Source: Oenococcus oeni DSM 20252 = AWRIB129
Lineage (GTDB): Bacteria; Bacillota; Bacilli; Lactobacillales; Lactobacillaceae
Direction: 5' to 3'
DNA length: 64,000 nucleotides
Assembly: GCF_000372485.1 (NCBI RefSeq)
Contig: NZ_AQVA01000001.1
Location: 124,001 to 188,000, forward strand
Under the pieces are notes generated by a model, which was not told the DNA's origin, made no database searches, and saw only the letters and a program-made list of their open reading frames with translations. Made by a program: the position numbers and the translations under genes. The first letter of the stretch is position 1, and every line of letters begins with the position of its first letter. This document shows positions 33,871-44,348 of the stretch, piece after piece.

Positions 33871-34602
33871 ATGGATTTACAAGATAAAACCGTACTTGTC
33901 ACTGGCAGTACTCGCGGAATCGGCTTAGCAATTGCAAAAGCTTTCTATTCACGTGGTTGCAATATTGTATTGAACAGCCGACATGCAATTCCTGAAGAAG
34001 TATTGAAGCAATTCCCCGATAACAATCGTGTATTTTCTGCAATTGGAGATGTTGCCGATGAAAAAGAAGCTCAATATATAGTCGAGCAAACGATAGAACA
34101 TTTTCATCAAATTGATGTGTTGGTTAACAACGCTGGTATCAATCGTGATATGTTGGCTAATCGGATGTCTTCAGAAGATTTTCAAGCTCCGATTAAAACT
34201 AATCTAATTGGTAGTTTTAATGTCACTCAGCCGGCGCTTAAGACGATGTACCATCAAAAAAGAGGCAGCATTATCAATATTTCCAGTGTTGTTGCTTTGA
34301 TAGGCAATATTGGCCAACTTAATTACGCTGCCAGTAAAGCTGGTTTAATTGGTTTGACAAAAACACTTGCTAGAGAAGCTGCTCGTCGTCATGTGCGTTG
34401 TAATGCAATTGCGCCGGGCATGATCTCGACCGATATGGTTTCTGCTCTGGCTGAAAAAAATCAAGAACAGTTAAAAAAACAAATTCCTTTAGGTGATTTT
34501 GGATCACCTGACGAAGTTGCTCAAGCGGCGGTTTTTTTAGCGGAAAATGACTATGTTACAGGTCAAGTAATCACCATTGATGGTGGTTTGTCGATGGCTT
34601 GA
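33871..34602 (+). CDS. fabG: 3-oxoacyl-ACP reductase FabG
   Basis: 243 aa from ATG 33871 with AAGGAG at 33859-33864. SDR: TGSTRGIG cofactor loop, NNAGI, ISSVVALIG catalytic Ser, YAASKAG, and PGMISTDM. Reduces ketoacyl-ACP using NADPH. Confidence 0.95.
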   Translation: MDLQDKTVLVTGSTRGIGLAIAKAFYSRGCNIVLNSRHAIPEEVLKQFPDNNRVFSAIGDVADEKEAQYIVEQTIEHFHQIDVLVNNAGINRDMLANRMSSEDFQAPIKTNLIGSFNVTQPALKTMYHQKRGSIINISSVVALIGNIGQLNYAASKAGLIGLTKTLAREAARRHVRCNAIAPGMISTDMVSALAEKNQEQLKKQIPLGDFGSPDEVAQAAVFLAENDYVTGQVITIDGGLSMA

Positions 34603-34629
34603 ATTATTTAGACAAGATGGAGGTATTTA

Positions 34630-35862
34630 ATGACACGAGTAGTAATCACTGGTATGGGTGCCGTAACGCCGTTGGGAAGTTCGGTTAATGAATTTGTTTC
34701 CGGCTTGCGAAAACAACAGGTTGGTTTTCGACCGATCTCGACTTTTGATTCAAGCGCAACCGGCGTGACTTTAGCTGGTGAAGCAGCAGACTTTGATCCT
34801 TTGGTTCGTTTAAGCAAAAAAGATTTGCGGAGAATGGATCGCTTTTCGCAATTTGCCGTTTATTCGGCTTTGGAAGCTTATCAACAAGCTGGGTTGGAAG
34901 ATCAAACACCCGATTCCGAACGTTTTGGAGTAATTTATGGTTCTGGAATCGGCGGTTTAACAACTATTCAAGAACAGGTTATTAGAATGCACGATCTTGG
35001 TGCTGATCGCGTTTCGCCAATGTTTGTTCCAACTGCAATCGCGAATATGGCGGCCGGAAATTTGGCGATCCGTTTTCATGCACAAAATATCTGCATGACG
35101 ATCGTAACAGCATGTTCTTCCGGCGCAAACGCGATCGGCGAAGCTTTTCGAGCAATCGAGTCCGGCCGAGCCGATATAATGCTAACCGGTGGTTCTGAGG
35201 CTTCGATTAATGAAATTGGAATCGGTGGTTTCGCTGCTCTTTCGACTCTGTCCAAAGCAACTGATCCAACAAAAGCTTCTCTACCCTTTGATAAAAACCG
35301 TAACGGCTTTGTGATGGGAGAAGGAGGCGGAACACTTATTTTAGAGTCGCTCGAACACGCCCAAAAACGTGGCGCTGAAATTCTTGGCGAATTAGTTGGC
35401 TATGGTGCCAGCGAAGATGCTTACCATATTACAAGTCCCGACCCGGCTGGAACTCAAGCAGCTAGAGCTATGCGATTGGCAATTGAAGAGGCTGGCTTAA
35501 AAGCAGAACAAATTGGTTACATAAATGCTCATGGCACAGCTACTCATGGCAATGATTTCGCTGAAGCTGCCGCAATTAATCAAGTTTTCTCTAAAGATCA
35601 GCAGGTTTTGGTCAGCAGCTCTAAATCAATGACCGGTCATTTGCTTGGTGCAGCTGGTGCGATCGAGGCAGTTGCGACTGTTAGCGCATTGCGTGATGGG
35701 CAGTTGCCAGTCAACGTCGGGATTACTGAACAGGATCCGGAATGTCAAGTTAATCTAGTTACTGAAGAGAATGCTCAAACAAAAGTTGACTATGCTTTGA
35801 GTAATTCCTTTGGGTTTGGGGGCCATAACGCTGTTTTGGCCTTTAAAAAATGGAGTGATTAA
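34630..35862 (+). CDS. fabF: 3-oxoacyl-ACP synthase II FabF
   Basis: 410 aa elongation condensing enzyme. Active Cys in VTACSSGANAIG; two His in NAHGTATHGND and MTGHLLGAAGA. GGAGG upstream of the ATG. The accB Shine-Dalgarno site lies within its last codons. Confidence 0.96.
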   Translation: MTRVVITGMGAVTPLGSSVNEFVSGLRKQQVGFRPISTFDSSATGVTLAGEAADFDPLVRLSKKDLRRMDRFSQFAVYSALEAYQQAGLEDQTPDSERFGVIYGSGIGGLTTIQEQVIRMHDLGADRVSPMFVPTAIANMAAGNLAIRFHAQNICMTIVTACSSGANAIGEAFRAIESGRADIMLTGGSEASINEIGIGGFAALSTLSKATDPTKASLPFDKNRNGFVMGEGGGTLILESLEHAQKRGAEILGELVGYGASEDAYHITSPDPAGTQAARAMRLAIEEAGLKAEQIGYINAHGTATHGNDFAEAAAINQVFSKDQQVLVSSSKSMTGHLLGAAGAIEAVATVSALRDGQLPVNVGITEQDPECQVNLVTEENAQTKVDYALSNSFGFGGHNAVLAFKKWSD

Positions 35863-35864
35863 GC

Positions 35865-36371
35865 GTGGACGAAAAAACTATTAAAGATCTAATTGAACAG
35901 ATCAATCAAAGTTCGATTCGTGAATTTGATTTAACTGTTGACGGGGTTCGTTTATATTTGTCGAAAAACAAAAATAATCGTGAAAGTTCAACTTCTAAAA
36001 CAGCTGATAAACCAGCTTCCTCGGCACAAGTTCCTTTGGATTCTAACAACTCCGATTCTAATGATGAAGTTTCCGAGGCAGACAAAGGAAAAGCTAAAGC
36101 CAAACAACAAGAGGACGAAAATACGAGCACTATTAACTCTCCTTTAGTTGGAGTGGCTTACTTGCAGGCCAATCCAGATGCAGAGTCATACGTGAAAGTT
36201 GGCGATCAGGTTAAGGCTGGCGATGTTGTCTGTGTTATCGAGGCAATGAAAATGATGACTGAAATTAAAAGCTCGGTCAGCGGCACAGTTGCCGAAATTT
36301 TAATTGATAACGAATCAATGGTTGATTATGATCAGCCTTTAATTAAAGTACACACGGAGGCAAAGAAATGA
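35865..36371 (+). CDS. accB: Biotin carboxyl carrier protein of acetyl-CoA carboxylase AccB
   Basis: 168 aa, GTG start only 2 nt after the fabF stop, with GGAG 9 nt upstream. N-terminal helix, then a long Ser/Asp/Lys-rich linker (residues ~45-90), then the biotinyl domain with EAMKMM, whose Lys is charged by BirA. The stop overlaps fabZ2 by 4 nt. Confidence 0.95.
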   Translation: MDEKTIKDLIEQINQSSIREFDLTVDGVRLYLSKNKNNRESSTSKTADKPASSAQVPLDSNNSDSNDEVSEADKGKAKAKQQEDENTSTINSPLVGVAYLQANPDAESYVKVGDQVKAGDVVCVIEAMKMMTEIKSSVSGTVAEILIDNESMVDYDQPLIKVHTEAKK

Positions 36372-36805
36372 CGGAACAAATTGTAATGACAGCGACTGAG
36401 ATTCAGAAAGTTTTACCTCATCGTTATCCGATGTTAATGGTTGATCGGGTTTTGGAATTAGTATCTGGTGAACGAATTTTGGCCCAAAAAAATGTCACAA
36501 TTAACGAAGAATTTTTTCAGGGGCATTTTCCTGGGAATCCGGTTATGCCGGGTGTTTTGATTGTTGAAGCACTTGCCCAGGCTGGCGCGATTGCATTGCT
36601 TAAAATGGATCGTTTTGCTGGCAAAACACCTTATTTTGGTGGTGTCGATAAGGTCAAATTTAGAAGAATGGTTCGTCCCGGCGATACTCTAACCTTGAAT
36701 GTGACTTTGGACAAATTAAAAGACAACATTGGTAGTGCACATGCTCTGGCAACCGTTGATGGAGAAAAAGCTTGTTCTGCGGATTTGCTCTTTTTGATCA
36801 AGTGA
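36368..36805 (+). CDS. fabZ2: 3-hydroxyacyl-ACP dehydratase FabZ (canonical)
   Basis: 145 aa. [13 protein letters not shown], then [14 protein letters not shown] with the catalytic His and [10 protein letters not shown] with the Glu are intact, in contrast to fabZ1. This should be the working dehydratase of the operon. Confidence 0.95.
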   Translation: MTEQIVMTATEIQKVLPHRYPMLMVDRVLELVSGERILAQKNVTINEEFFQGHFPGNPVMPGVLIVEALAQAGAIALLKMDRFAGKTPYFGGVDKVKFRRMVRPGDTLTLNVTLDKLKDNIGSAHALATVDGEKACSADLLFLIK

Positions 36806-36815
36806 GGTGAAATAA

Positions 36816-38198
36816 ATGTTTAAACGTGTTTTGATTGCTAATCGTGGTGAAATTGCTGTCCGGATTATTCGCGCCCTTCGTGAGATGGGGATCGAATCAG
36901 TTGCGGTTTATTCAACGGCTGATCGCGATAGTCTTTTTGTTAAATTGGCAGATATCGCCGTTTGTATCGGTGGGCCGCAGCCGGCCGATTCTTATTTAAA
37001 CATTCAGAACATCGTCAGTGCGGCTGTTCTTTCTGGAGCCGACGCAATTCATCCTGGCTTTGGTTTTTTGTCTGAAAACGCCGAGTTTGCAAGAGTTTGC
37101 GCTGAATGCGGCGTTATTTTTATTGGCCCGGAGGCCAAGACAATTGAATTAATGGGTAATAAGTCCAATGCTCGCAGCACAATGAAAAAACATGGTGTCC
37201 CGGTTGTTCCCGGCAGCAATCAATCGATTAAAAATATCGATGCTGCACTCGAAATCGCTGATCAAATCGGTTATCCGGTTATGTTAAAAGCGGCAGCTGG
37301 TGGTGGGGGTAAAGGAATTCGTGCTATTAAAGATCGGGAAGATCTGATTAAAAAATTTCCTGACGCACAGCGGGAAACGAAACTTTCTTTTGACGATGAC
37401 GATATGTACATCGAAAAGATTATCCAATCCCCCAAGCATGTCGAAGTTCAGGTAATGGGAGATAGTGCTGGAAACATCTTGGCTTTTCCCGAGCGTGACT
37501 GTTCTTTGCAGCGTGGCCATCAAAAAATGGTTGAGGAAAGTCCTTGCCCTTTGATTAACCCTTCAGAACGTGAATACTTGATGTCGGTTGCCGCCAAGGC
37601 TGCCAAGGCAATCAATTATTTGAATACCGGTACTTTTGAGTTCTTGATGGATGACCAGCATCATTTTTATTTCATGGAAATGAATACTCGTCTGCAAGTT
37701 GAACACCCGATTACAGAAATGGTAACGGGTATCGACCTAGTCAAAATGCAAATATGCGTTGCTTCTGGAGAAAAGATCTCTTTGAAACAAAGCGATATTA
37801 AAATTCATGGAACGGCAATTGAGTGCCGAATCAACTCCGAAGATCCGGTTCATAATTTTCTGCCTCAAGCCGGAAAAATAAAATCTGTTCATTTTCCACT
37901 GGGATGTCCGGGTGCACGCGTCGACTCGGCTATTGAAAACGGGAGTACAATTCCGCCTTTCTATGATTCGATGATAGCGAAATTAATTGCTCACGGGTCG
38001 AATAGAAAGGAGGCTTTGGCAATTATGGATCGTATGTTGGATGAGATGTCGCTTGTTGGAGTTAAAAGTAATTTGGATTTTCAACAAAGGCTTCTTCATT
38101 CCCCGGCTGTCATCAAAGGCAATACAACGACTGATTATATTGAAAAAGAATTTTTGCCCTATTGGCAGGCCCAATTGTCTGAGGAGAAGGTAGGATGA
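36816..38198 (+). CDS. accC: Acetyl-CoA carboxylase, biotin carboxylase AccC
   Basis: 460 aa ATP-grasp enzyme. RVLIANRGEIAVRI at the start, glycine-rich lid AAAGGGGKGI, EKIIQSPKHVEVQV, and MNTRLQVEHPITEMV with the catalytic Arg/Glu. Carboxylates biotin on AccB. Overlaps accD by 4 nt. Confidence 0.96.
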   Translation: MFKRVLIANRGEIAVRIIRALREMGIESVAVYSTADRDSLFVKLADIAVCIGGPQPADSYLNIQNIVSAAVLSGADAIHPGFGFLSENAEFARVCAECGVIFIGPEAKTIELMGNKSNARSTMKKHGVPVVPGSNQSIKNIDAALEIADQIGYPVMLKAAAGGGGKGIRAIKDREDLIKKFPDAQRETKLSFDDDDMYIEKIIQSPKHVEVQVMGDSAGNILAFPERDCSLQRGHQKMVEESPCPLINPSEREYLMSVAAKAAKAINYLNTGTFEFLMDDQHHFYFMEMNTRLQVEHPITEMVTGIDLVKMQICVASGEKISLKQSDIKIHGTAIECRINSEDPVHNFLPQAGKIKSVHFPLGCPGARVDSAIENGSTIPPFYDSMIAKLIAHGSNRKEALAIMDRMLDEMSLVGVKSNLDFQQRLLHSPAVIKGNTTTDYIEKEFLPYWQAQLSEEKVG

Positions 38199-39064
38199 CC
38201 TGGTTTAACCGACTTAAAGACTATTCCAAACAACAAACCGACAAGTTGCTTAACCGATATTTAACTCAAATACCTTCTGGGATTTGGCGGGAATGTCCAA
38301 GATGCCATTCGCGTTTTTATTATCGTCGTTTTGGAAATTTCGATGTTTGTCCCGAATGTGGTTATGGATTCCGTTTAACAGCCCGCAAAAGATTGAGAAT
38401 GCTCACTAAGGATGCTGTTGAATGGGACGCTGATTTAGTTACTAAAGATCCGCTTTCCTTTCCTGGGTATTCGGAAAAATTGCAGCGGGCTCAAAAAATA
38501 ACTAAATTGAATGAAAGTGTATGGACAGGACTGGCTCTTTTGGATAAAAGATCGGTTGCTCTGGGGATCATGGATCCTTATTTCATTATGGGAAGTTTGG
38601 GAATGATTACCGGTGAAAAACTGGCTCGTTTGTTCGAACGGGCTACTCTTCATGAATTGCCGGTGATTCTTTTTACAGCTTCCGGCGGTGCCCGTATGCA
38701 GGAAGGAATTCATTCTCTAATGCAAATGTCCAAAGTCACAGCGGCCGTTAATCGTCATCGCCAGGCAGGACTTTTGTATATTGTTGTTCTAACTGATCCA
38801 ACGACTGGCGGTGTTACAGCCAGCTTTGCGATGGAAGCTGACATTACAATCGCCGAACCAAAAGCTTTAATCGGTTTTGCCGGGCGGCGTGTTATCGAGC
38901 AGACTGTCAAACAAAAATTGCCTGCCGATTTTCAAAGTGCCGAGCAATTACAAAAAAATGGTTTCGTTGACGAAATAGTCCCGCGTGAACATTTGACCGA
39001 AGAATTGAAACTTCTTTTGGATATGAATCAATCAAACGCTTGGAGAGCCAATCATGACAAATAA
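38195..39064 (+). CDS. accD: Acetyl-CoA carboxyltransferase beta subunit AccD
   Basis: 289 aa. The N-terminal zinc ribbon is intact (CPRCH at ~33 and CPECG at ~52). The crotonase-like carboxyltransferase domain has TASGGARMQEG and DPTTGGVTASFA. Pairs with AccA; overlaps it by 11 nt. Confidence 0.96.
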   Translation: MTWFNRLKDYSKQQTDKLLNRYLTQIPSGIWRECPRCHSRFYYRRFGNFDVCPECGYGFRLTARKRLRMLTKDAVEWDADLVTKDPLSFPGYSEKLQRAQKITKLNESVWTGLALLDKRSVALGIMDPYFIMGSLGMITGEKLARLFERATLHELPVILFTASGGARMQEGIHSLMQMSKVTAAVNRHRQAGLLYIVVLTDPTTGGVTASFAMEADITIAEPKALIGFAGRRVIEQTVKQKLPADFQSAEQLQKNGFVDEIVPREHLTEELKLLLDMNQSNAWRANHDK

Positions 39065-39824
39065 GGAAAAAGTTTCAGCTGCGGAAGTCGTTAAACGAGC
39101 TCGTAGTGATAATAAAACTGATAGTAGAGTAATGATTAAGCAATTGCTGACTGATTTTCGTGAATTTCATGGCGATCGCAATAGTGCTGATGATCCGGCC
39201 ATTATCGGTGGAATCGGTCGGCTTTTGGATCGATCGGTGACTTTGATTTCTACTCAAAAAGGCCATGATGTCGAGAACAGATTGGCAACCCATTTCGGCA
39301 GCCCGGAGCCTTGGGGATATCGAAAAGCAATCCGACTCATGAAACAGGCCGAACTTTTTTGTCGTCCGGTCGTTACTTTGATTAATACACCGGGTGCTTT
39401 TCCGGGGATGGACGCTGAAAAAGCCGGCCAGGGCGAAGCGATTGCATCTTGTATTGCTACAATGATGAATTTAAAAGTTCCGGTTATCTCGCTTATTTTC
39501 GGTGAAGGAGGTAGTGGTGGAGCGCTTGCTTTGGCCAGCAGCGATCGTGTCTGGATGACTGAACATAGTGAGTATGCCGTACTTTCTCCAGAAGGATTTG
39601 CCTCGATTTTGTGGAAAGATGCCAAGCGTTCTTCGGAAGCCGCTGAAGTCATGGGATTGACTCCGGCCGCTTTATTGGATGCTGGCGTTGTTGAACAAAT
39701 TTTACCGGAGCCTTTGGATTTGGTCGGACTTCGTCAGCAATTGTTTTCAGCTTTTAACGAATTATTCGCTTTGACGCCTGATGCTTTGGTTGAACAGCGT
39801 TATCAACGTTTTCGGAAGTTTTAA
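39054..39824 (+). CDS. accA: Acetyl-CoA carboxyltransferase alpha subunit AccA
   Basis: 256 aa. FREFHGDRNSADDPAIIGGIG, then NTPGAFPGMDAEKAGQGEAIA and GEGGSGGALAL, as in AccA. It lacks the long N-terminal helix of the enterobacterial protein, as usual in Lactobacillales. Last gene of the operon: there is no fabI or fabM after it. Confidence 0.95.
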   Translation: MTNKEKVSAAEVVKRARSDNKTDSRVMIKQLLTDFREFHGDRNSADDPAIIGGIGRLLDRSVTLISTQKGHDVENRLATHFGSPEPWGYRKAIRLMKQAELFCRPVVTLINTPGAFPGMDAEKAGQGEAIASCIATMMNLKVPVISLIFGEGGSGGALALASSDRVWMTEHSEYAVLSPEGFASILWKDAKRSSEAAEVMGLTPAALLDAGVVEQILPEPLDLVGLRQQLFSAFNELFALTPDALVEQRYQRFRKF

Positions 39825-39865
39825 ATCGTTTTATTTTGTCAACGTTAATCAACTATTATAGATAA

Positions 39866-40939
39866 GTGGACAAAATCTTTGCACAAATTCAAAACGTAGT
39901 TGATCGTTACGATGAACTTAACGAGCTGCTGGCCGATCCCGATGTGGCTTCTGATAGCGGCAAATATACTCGTTATGCCAAAGAACTTGGTGAGATTACG
40001 CCAATTGTCGAAAATTATCGCAGATATCAACAGTTAACCAATGAAATCAACGATGACAAAGAACTTTTAAATGATAAAGAAATGGCTTCTTTGGCAAAAA
40101 AAGAATTGTCTGAATTGGAACCGGAACAATCCGAACTATCAGAGAAACTCAGAGTTCTGATGATCCCAAAGGATCCGAATGACGATAAGAATATTATCAT
40201 GGAAATTCGTGGTGCTGTTGGTGGAGATGAAGCCAACCTGTTTGCTGGTGATCTGCTGAACATGTATGCCCATTATGCCCAATCGCAGAATTGGAGTTTT
40301 GAGATTGTTGACCAGACAGTCGGCGAGGCTGGTGGTTTTAAGGAAGCGGTTATCAATATTTCTGGTGAAAATGTTTATAGCAAACTGAAGTTTGAATCCG
40401 GAGCTCATCGGGTCCAAAGAGTTCCCGTTACAGAGACTCAGGGGCGTGTTCATACCAGTACTGCAACTGTTGGAGTTATGCCTGAGTTTGAAGATATTGA
40501 TACAGAGGGCCTGATCGATCCGAAGGACGTTCGTGAGGATGTCTATCGTTCTTCAGGTGCTGGAGGCCAGCATATCAATAAAACCAGTTCGGCAGTCCGT
40601 CTTGTCCATCTCCCAACCGGAATCAAAGTCGAAATGCAGGAGCAACGTTCCCAACAACAAAATCGAAGTAAAGCTTGGCAGATTCTTCGTTCGCGGGTCT
40701 ATGATCATTTTGCCCAGGAAAACCGTGAACAATACGATCAACAGCGACGGACAAAAATCGGCAGCGGCGATCGCTCGGAACGGATCCGTACCTATAATTT
40801 TCCTCAAAATAGAGTTACCGACCATCGAATTAATTTCACTTTGAATAAACTGGACAAGGTAATTAACGGCGATTTGGAAGAAATTATTGATGCTTTAATA
40901 ATTGCTGATCAAACTAAGCGCTTAGAGGAAATGATTTAA
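39866..40939 (+). CDS. prfA: Peptide chain release factor 1
   Basis: 357 aa, GTG start. GGQ motif in SSGAGGQHINKTSSAVR; VTETQGRVHTSTATVGVMPE precedes it. Recognises UAA/UAG and triggers peptidyl-tRNA hydrolysis. No Shine-Dalgarno site is visible; TATAGA-like sequence ends a few bases before the GTG. prmC follows 15 nt downstream. Confidence 0.95.
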   Translation: MDKIFAQIQNVVDRYDELNELLADPDVASDSGKYTRYAKELGEITPIVENYRRYQQLTNEINDDKELLNDKEMASLAKKELSELEPEQSELSEKLRVLMIPKDPNDDKNIIMEIRGAVGGDEANLFAGDLLNMYAHYAQSQNWSFEIVDQTVGEAGGFKEAVINISGENVYSKLKFESGAHRVQRVPVTETQGRVHTSTATVGVMPEFEDIDTEGLIDPKDVREDVYRSSGAGGQHINKTSSAVRLVHLPTGIKVEMQEQRSQQQNRSKAWQILRSRVYDHFAQENREQYDQQRRTKIGSGDRSERIRTYNFPQNRVTDHRINFTLNKLDKVINGDLEEIIDALIIADQTKRLEEMI

Positions 40940-40954
40940 CTATAATAAAGGCTA

Positions 40955-41782
40955 ATGACCACTTTACGGCAAATTAGAAATGATTTTTTTAAAACATCAG
41001 TCGACTTTGAAACGATCGATGTTTTTTTGCGCGGAGAATTGAAAATTAACAATACCGAACTTTTGTTAAGGTTTTCCGAACAAATTCCGGCACGAACCGA
41101 AAGCAAGCTCAGACTGGATTTCGACAAAGTCCAAGCCGGTGAACCTGTTCAATATGTACTCGGCTTTGCCAATTTTTATGGGCGGGATTTTTCGGTTGGA
41201 CCACAGGTCTTGATTCCGGAAGTTGAGACAGCCGAGTTGATTGACCACGTTAAGAACGCTGTATTGCTGCCCTTGGAAGATGATTTTTCAATTTTGGATA
41301 TCGGTACCGGGAGTGGAAATCTGGCGATTACTTTGGCGCTGGAACTGAAAGCGAAAAATGTTTTAGCTGTCGATATCAGTCAGGATGCTTTGGACCTGGC
41401 TAAAAAAAATTCGCAAAATTTGTCGGCTACCGAAGTTAAATTCATTCGTTCCGATCTTTTGGAGAATGTTAATGGCCTGTTTGATTTGATTGTTTCCAAC
41501 CCGCCTTATGTTAAGACTGGTGAAAAAGAAATTGACAAACAGGTTGTTGATTTTGAGCCACATCAGGCTCTTTATGCCGGTGCCGATGGTATGGATGTTT
41601 TTAGGAAAATGATTCCGGAAACTGTTAAGCATTTAAAACCGGACGGTTATGCAATTTTTGAAATGGATTATCGTCAGGGTGATGAAATCAAATCTTTGAT
41701 TAAAAAGAATTTTCCAAAAGCCCAGATAGAAATTTTTAAAGATATTTCCGGATTGGATCGTTTTATCGCATGGAGGAATTAG
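40955..41782 (+). CDS. prmC: Release factor glutamine methyltransferase PrmC
   Basis: 275 aa. N-terminal helical domain, then SAM site ILDIGTGSGNLAITLAL and the NPPYV motif. Methylates the Gln of the GGQ loop in PrfA, its upstream neighbour. Start ATG with AAAGG upstream. Confidence 0.93.
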   Translation: MTTLRQIRNDFFKTSVDFETIDVFLRGELKINNTELLLRFSEQIPARTESKLRLDFDKVQAGEPVQYVLGFANFYGRDFSVGPQVLIPEVETAELIDHVKNAVLLPLEDDFSILDIGTGSGNLAITLALELKAKNVLAVDISQDALDLAKKNSQNLSATEVKFIRSDLLENVNGLFDLIVSNPPYVKTGEKEIDKQVVDFEPHQALYAGADGMDVFRKMIPETVKHLKPDGYAIFEMDYRQGDEIKSLIKKNFPKAQIEIFKDISGLDRFIAWRN

Positions 41783-41786
41783 AAGT

Positions 41787-42800
41787 ATGACCTTGGTATT
41801 GAAAACAAGTGAAAAGGCAATTGCCGAAGCGGCCAATATAATGGCCAGCGGAGGGGTTGTTGCTTTCCCGACTGAAACTGTTTATGGGATTGGTGCTGAT
41901 GCCACTAAACGTGATGCAGTGGAAAAGGTCTTTGCTGCCAAAAAGCGCCCGCACGACAATCCTTTAATCGTAACTGTATCCAATGCTGAAATGGCTTCTC
42001 GTTTTGCTAAACTGGATTGGCGTGCCGAAAAATTGATTGAAAATTTTTGGCCTGGTTCTTTAACAATGATTTTGCCTTTAATTGATCAGGATATTCTGCC
42101 GGATAACGTTACCGCCGGACTATTAACGGCGGCTTTTAGAAATCCAAAAAACGATGTGACTCGTCATTTGATTACCTTGTTAAATAATCCTATCGTTGGC
42201 CCTTCAGCTAATTTATCGACCAAACCTTCTTCGACAACTGCCGAACATGTTCTCCATGATATGGATGGGAGGATTGATGCTGTCATCGACGATGGCCCAA
42301 CTGAGATTGGCGTTGAATCAACAATTGTCGATCTGTCAGTCAAACAAGCGACCATTTTACGTCCAGGAGCAGTCACGGCCGATCAGGTCTCTTCTGTGTT
42401 GGGAGAAAAAGTAATTGATCCGACTGGACCAATCTCGCTTGCTGCGAACATCGCTCCAAAAGCTCCCGGAATGAAATATCGTCATTATGCTCCCAGCAAG
42501 GCAGTCGTGATTTTCAATCAAACCGACTTAAAAGATTTAAAACAGCAGCTTAAAAAAAATGATGCCGTTGTCGCTTTAGAAGACAGCTTGAATCAATTAA
42601 AACTTGATCGCCGGCATTCCTGGTCTCTGGGTGAAACGGCCGATTCGGCAACCGAAGAATTATTTTCCGCTTTAAGGTTTTTCGACGATCAAAAAGATAT
42701 TCAAACAATTTATGTTGAGTCCCTGCCTAGTGAAGGAATTGGAGAAGCTTATATGAATCGTCTGGAAAAATCGGCTGGCGGCCAACATTTCGGATTGTAA
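41787..42800 (+). CDS. Threonylcarbamoyl-AMP synthase (Sua5/YwlC type)
   Basis: 337 aa. N-terminal YrdC domain: GGVVAFPTETVYGIGADA, KKRPHDNPLIV, GPSANLSTKPSSTTAEHV; then a linker and the C-terminal Sua5 domain (APGMKYRHYAPSKAVVIF). Makes the TC-AMP used for t6A37 in tRNAs reading ANN codons. Its GGAGG lies in the prmC end, suggesting co-translation. Confidence 0.92.
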   Translation: MTLVLKTSEKAIAEAANIMASGGVVAFPTETVYGIGADATKRDAVEKVFAAKKRPHDNPLIVTVSNAEMASRFAKLDWRAEKLIENFWPGSLTMILPLIDQDILPDNVTAGLLTAAFRNPKNDVTRHLITLLNNPIVGPSANLSTKPSSTTAEHVLHDMDGRIDAVIDDGPTEIGVESTIVDLSVKQATILRPGAVTADQVSSVLGEKVIDPTGPISLAANIAPKAPGMKYRHYAPSKAVVIFNQTDLKDLKQQLKKNDAVVALEDSLNQLKLDRRHSWSLGETADSATEELFSALRFFDDQKDIQTIYVESLPSEGIGEAYMNRLEKSAGGQHFGL

Positions 42801-42829
42801 TGATAGTATAGAAAAGGGTTATTAAAAAC

Positions 42830-43459
42830 ATGTCTAAATTTACTGTAATCAATCATCCATTGATTCAACACAAATTACGAATTTTACGTGATAAAAATAC
42901 TAGTACGAAAGACTTTCGCGACTTGGTTAATGAAATCGCGATGCTGATGGCTTACGAAGTCAGCCGTGATATGCAGCTGGAAGATGTCGAAATAGATACA
43001 CCTGTTGCCCATGCGACAGTTAAACAATTAACTGGTAAAAAGGTCGCTGTTGTGCCGATTTTACGAGCTGGTTTAGGGATGGTCGACGGTGTCGTTAAAT
43101 TAATTCCGGCCGCTCGAATTGGCCATATTGGAATGTATCGTGATGAGAAAACGCTCGAACCGCACGAATATTTCATTAAATTGCCCGAAGATATTGAAAA
43201 AAGAGAAGTAATTGTTGTTGATCCAATGCTCGCAACCGGTGGTTCTGCTAAAGATGCGATAGCCGCCCTAAAGAAGCGTGGCGCGAAATACATAAAATTA
43301 ATGGTGCTTGTTGCTGCACCGGAAGGTGTTAAGGCTGTTCAGGCAGCTGACCCGGATGTCGATATTTATGCAGCAGCACTTGATGATCATTTAAATCAAA
43401 ATGGTTATATCGTTCCCGGTCTAGGAGATGCCGGCGATCGTTTATTCGGCACGAAGTAA
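42830..43459 (+). CDS. upp: Uracil phosphoribosyltransferase
   Basis: 209 aa. [16 protein letters not shown] is the PRPP loop; [12 protein letters not shown] and the C-terminal [13 protein letters not shown] are diagnostic. Salvages uracil to UMP. Followed directly by a terminator. Confidence 0.96.
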
Positions 43460-43468
43460 ATAACTATT

Positions 43469-43495
43469 GATCGCTTTTTTAGCGGTCTTTCTTTT
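43469..43495 (+). terminator. Terminator after upp
   Basis: GATCGCT / AGCGGTC stem (one G-U) with T5 loop and a T-rich tail. Confidence 0.7.
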
Positions 43496-43504
43496 TGGAG
43501 TCTT

Positions 43505-44288
43505 ATGTTTGAAAAACGTGTTTTAAAAATAAAAGGTGGTTCTAATTTTCGTGACCTCGGCGGTTTATCAGACCCATGACGGAAAAAAAATTCTTTGGGG
43601 CAGGCTTTTTCGCGGTTCTGCACTGAACAATTTTACCAATCATGATCTTCGGGTTCTAAAGCGCCGCCATATCAATACGATTATTGATTTTCGCAGTCTT
43701 GACGAGAGCTTAAATGATCCTGATATTTATCCAGAGACCTCCAATGATATAAGATTGACAGTTTTAGACCAGGACACGACTTATTCGACGATTACTCCGG
43801 AAGAATTTCATCGCTTATCCCACAGTAACGGTTTTGCATATAAGCAAATGATGAATACTTATCGGCGTTTGATCACTGATGAATTTTCTCAACAAGCCTA
43901 TCGGCAATTTTTTGATTACTTGTTGAATCAGGACGATGGTGCAATTTTATTTCACTGTACGAAAGGAAAAGATCGAACAGGTATTGCGACGGCACTCTTT
44001 TTTTTGGCCGTTGGCATTGACAAAAAAACTATTTTTCAGGATTACCTGTTGACGGATACTTATAATCATGAACAGACAGAGGTTGAGTTAGAGCGGATGG
44101 TTGAAAGAGGAGAGGACGATGACGATATAGATAATGTAAAACATTTTTTGCTGACAGATCGTAACTATCTCGAAAATGCTTTCGCTGCTATGGATGAAAT
44201 CGCTGGAAGCCCCCAGGCCTATTTAAAAAAATACCTTGGCCTTAGTGATGAAAAGATTCAAATTTTACGGAATAAGTACTTGTCTTAG
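43505..44288 (+). pseudogene. IphP-type tyrosine phosphatase, frameshifted near the start
   Basis: Signature HCTKGKDRTG (CX5R) with upstream IDFRSLDE; family of bacterial Tyr/Ser phosphatases. GGAG (43497-43500) and ATG 43505 open the frame MFEKRVLKIKGGSNFRDLGG, the correct family start, but the frame stops at 43577-43579. The rest (YQTHDGKKILWGRLFRG onwards) is in another frame. Removing one T from TTT at 43564-43566 restores a single ~260-aa protein. The long downstream ORF begins at 43536 but its first residues are an artefact. Either lost recently or a sequence error. Confidence 0.85.
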
Positions 44289-44348
44289 TTTTTATTGATT
44301 TTTTTCCTTTGCTAAAACAGGTTTTTGTATTTTCTGCTATTTTTTGCT

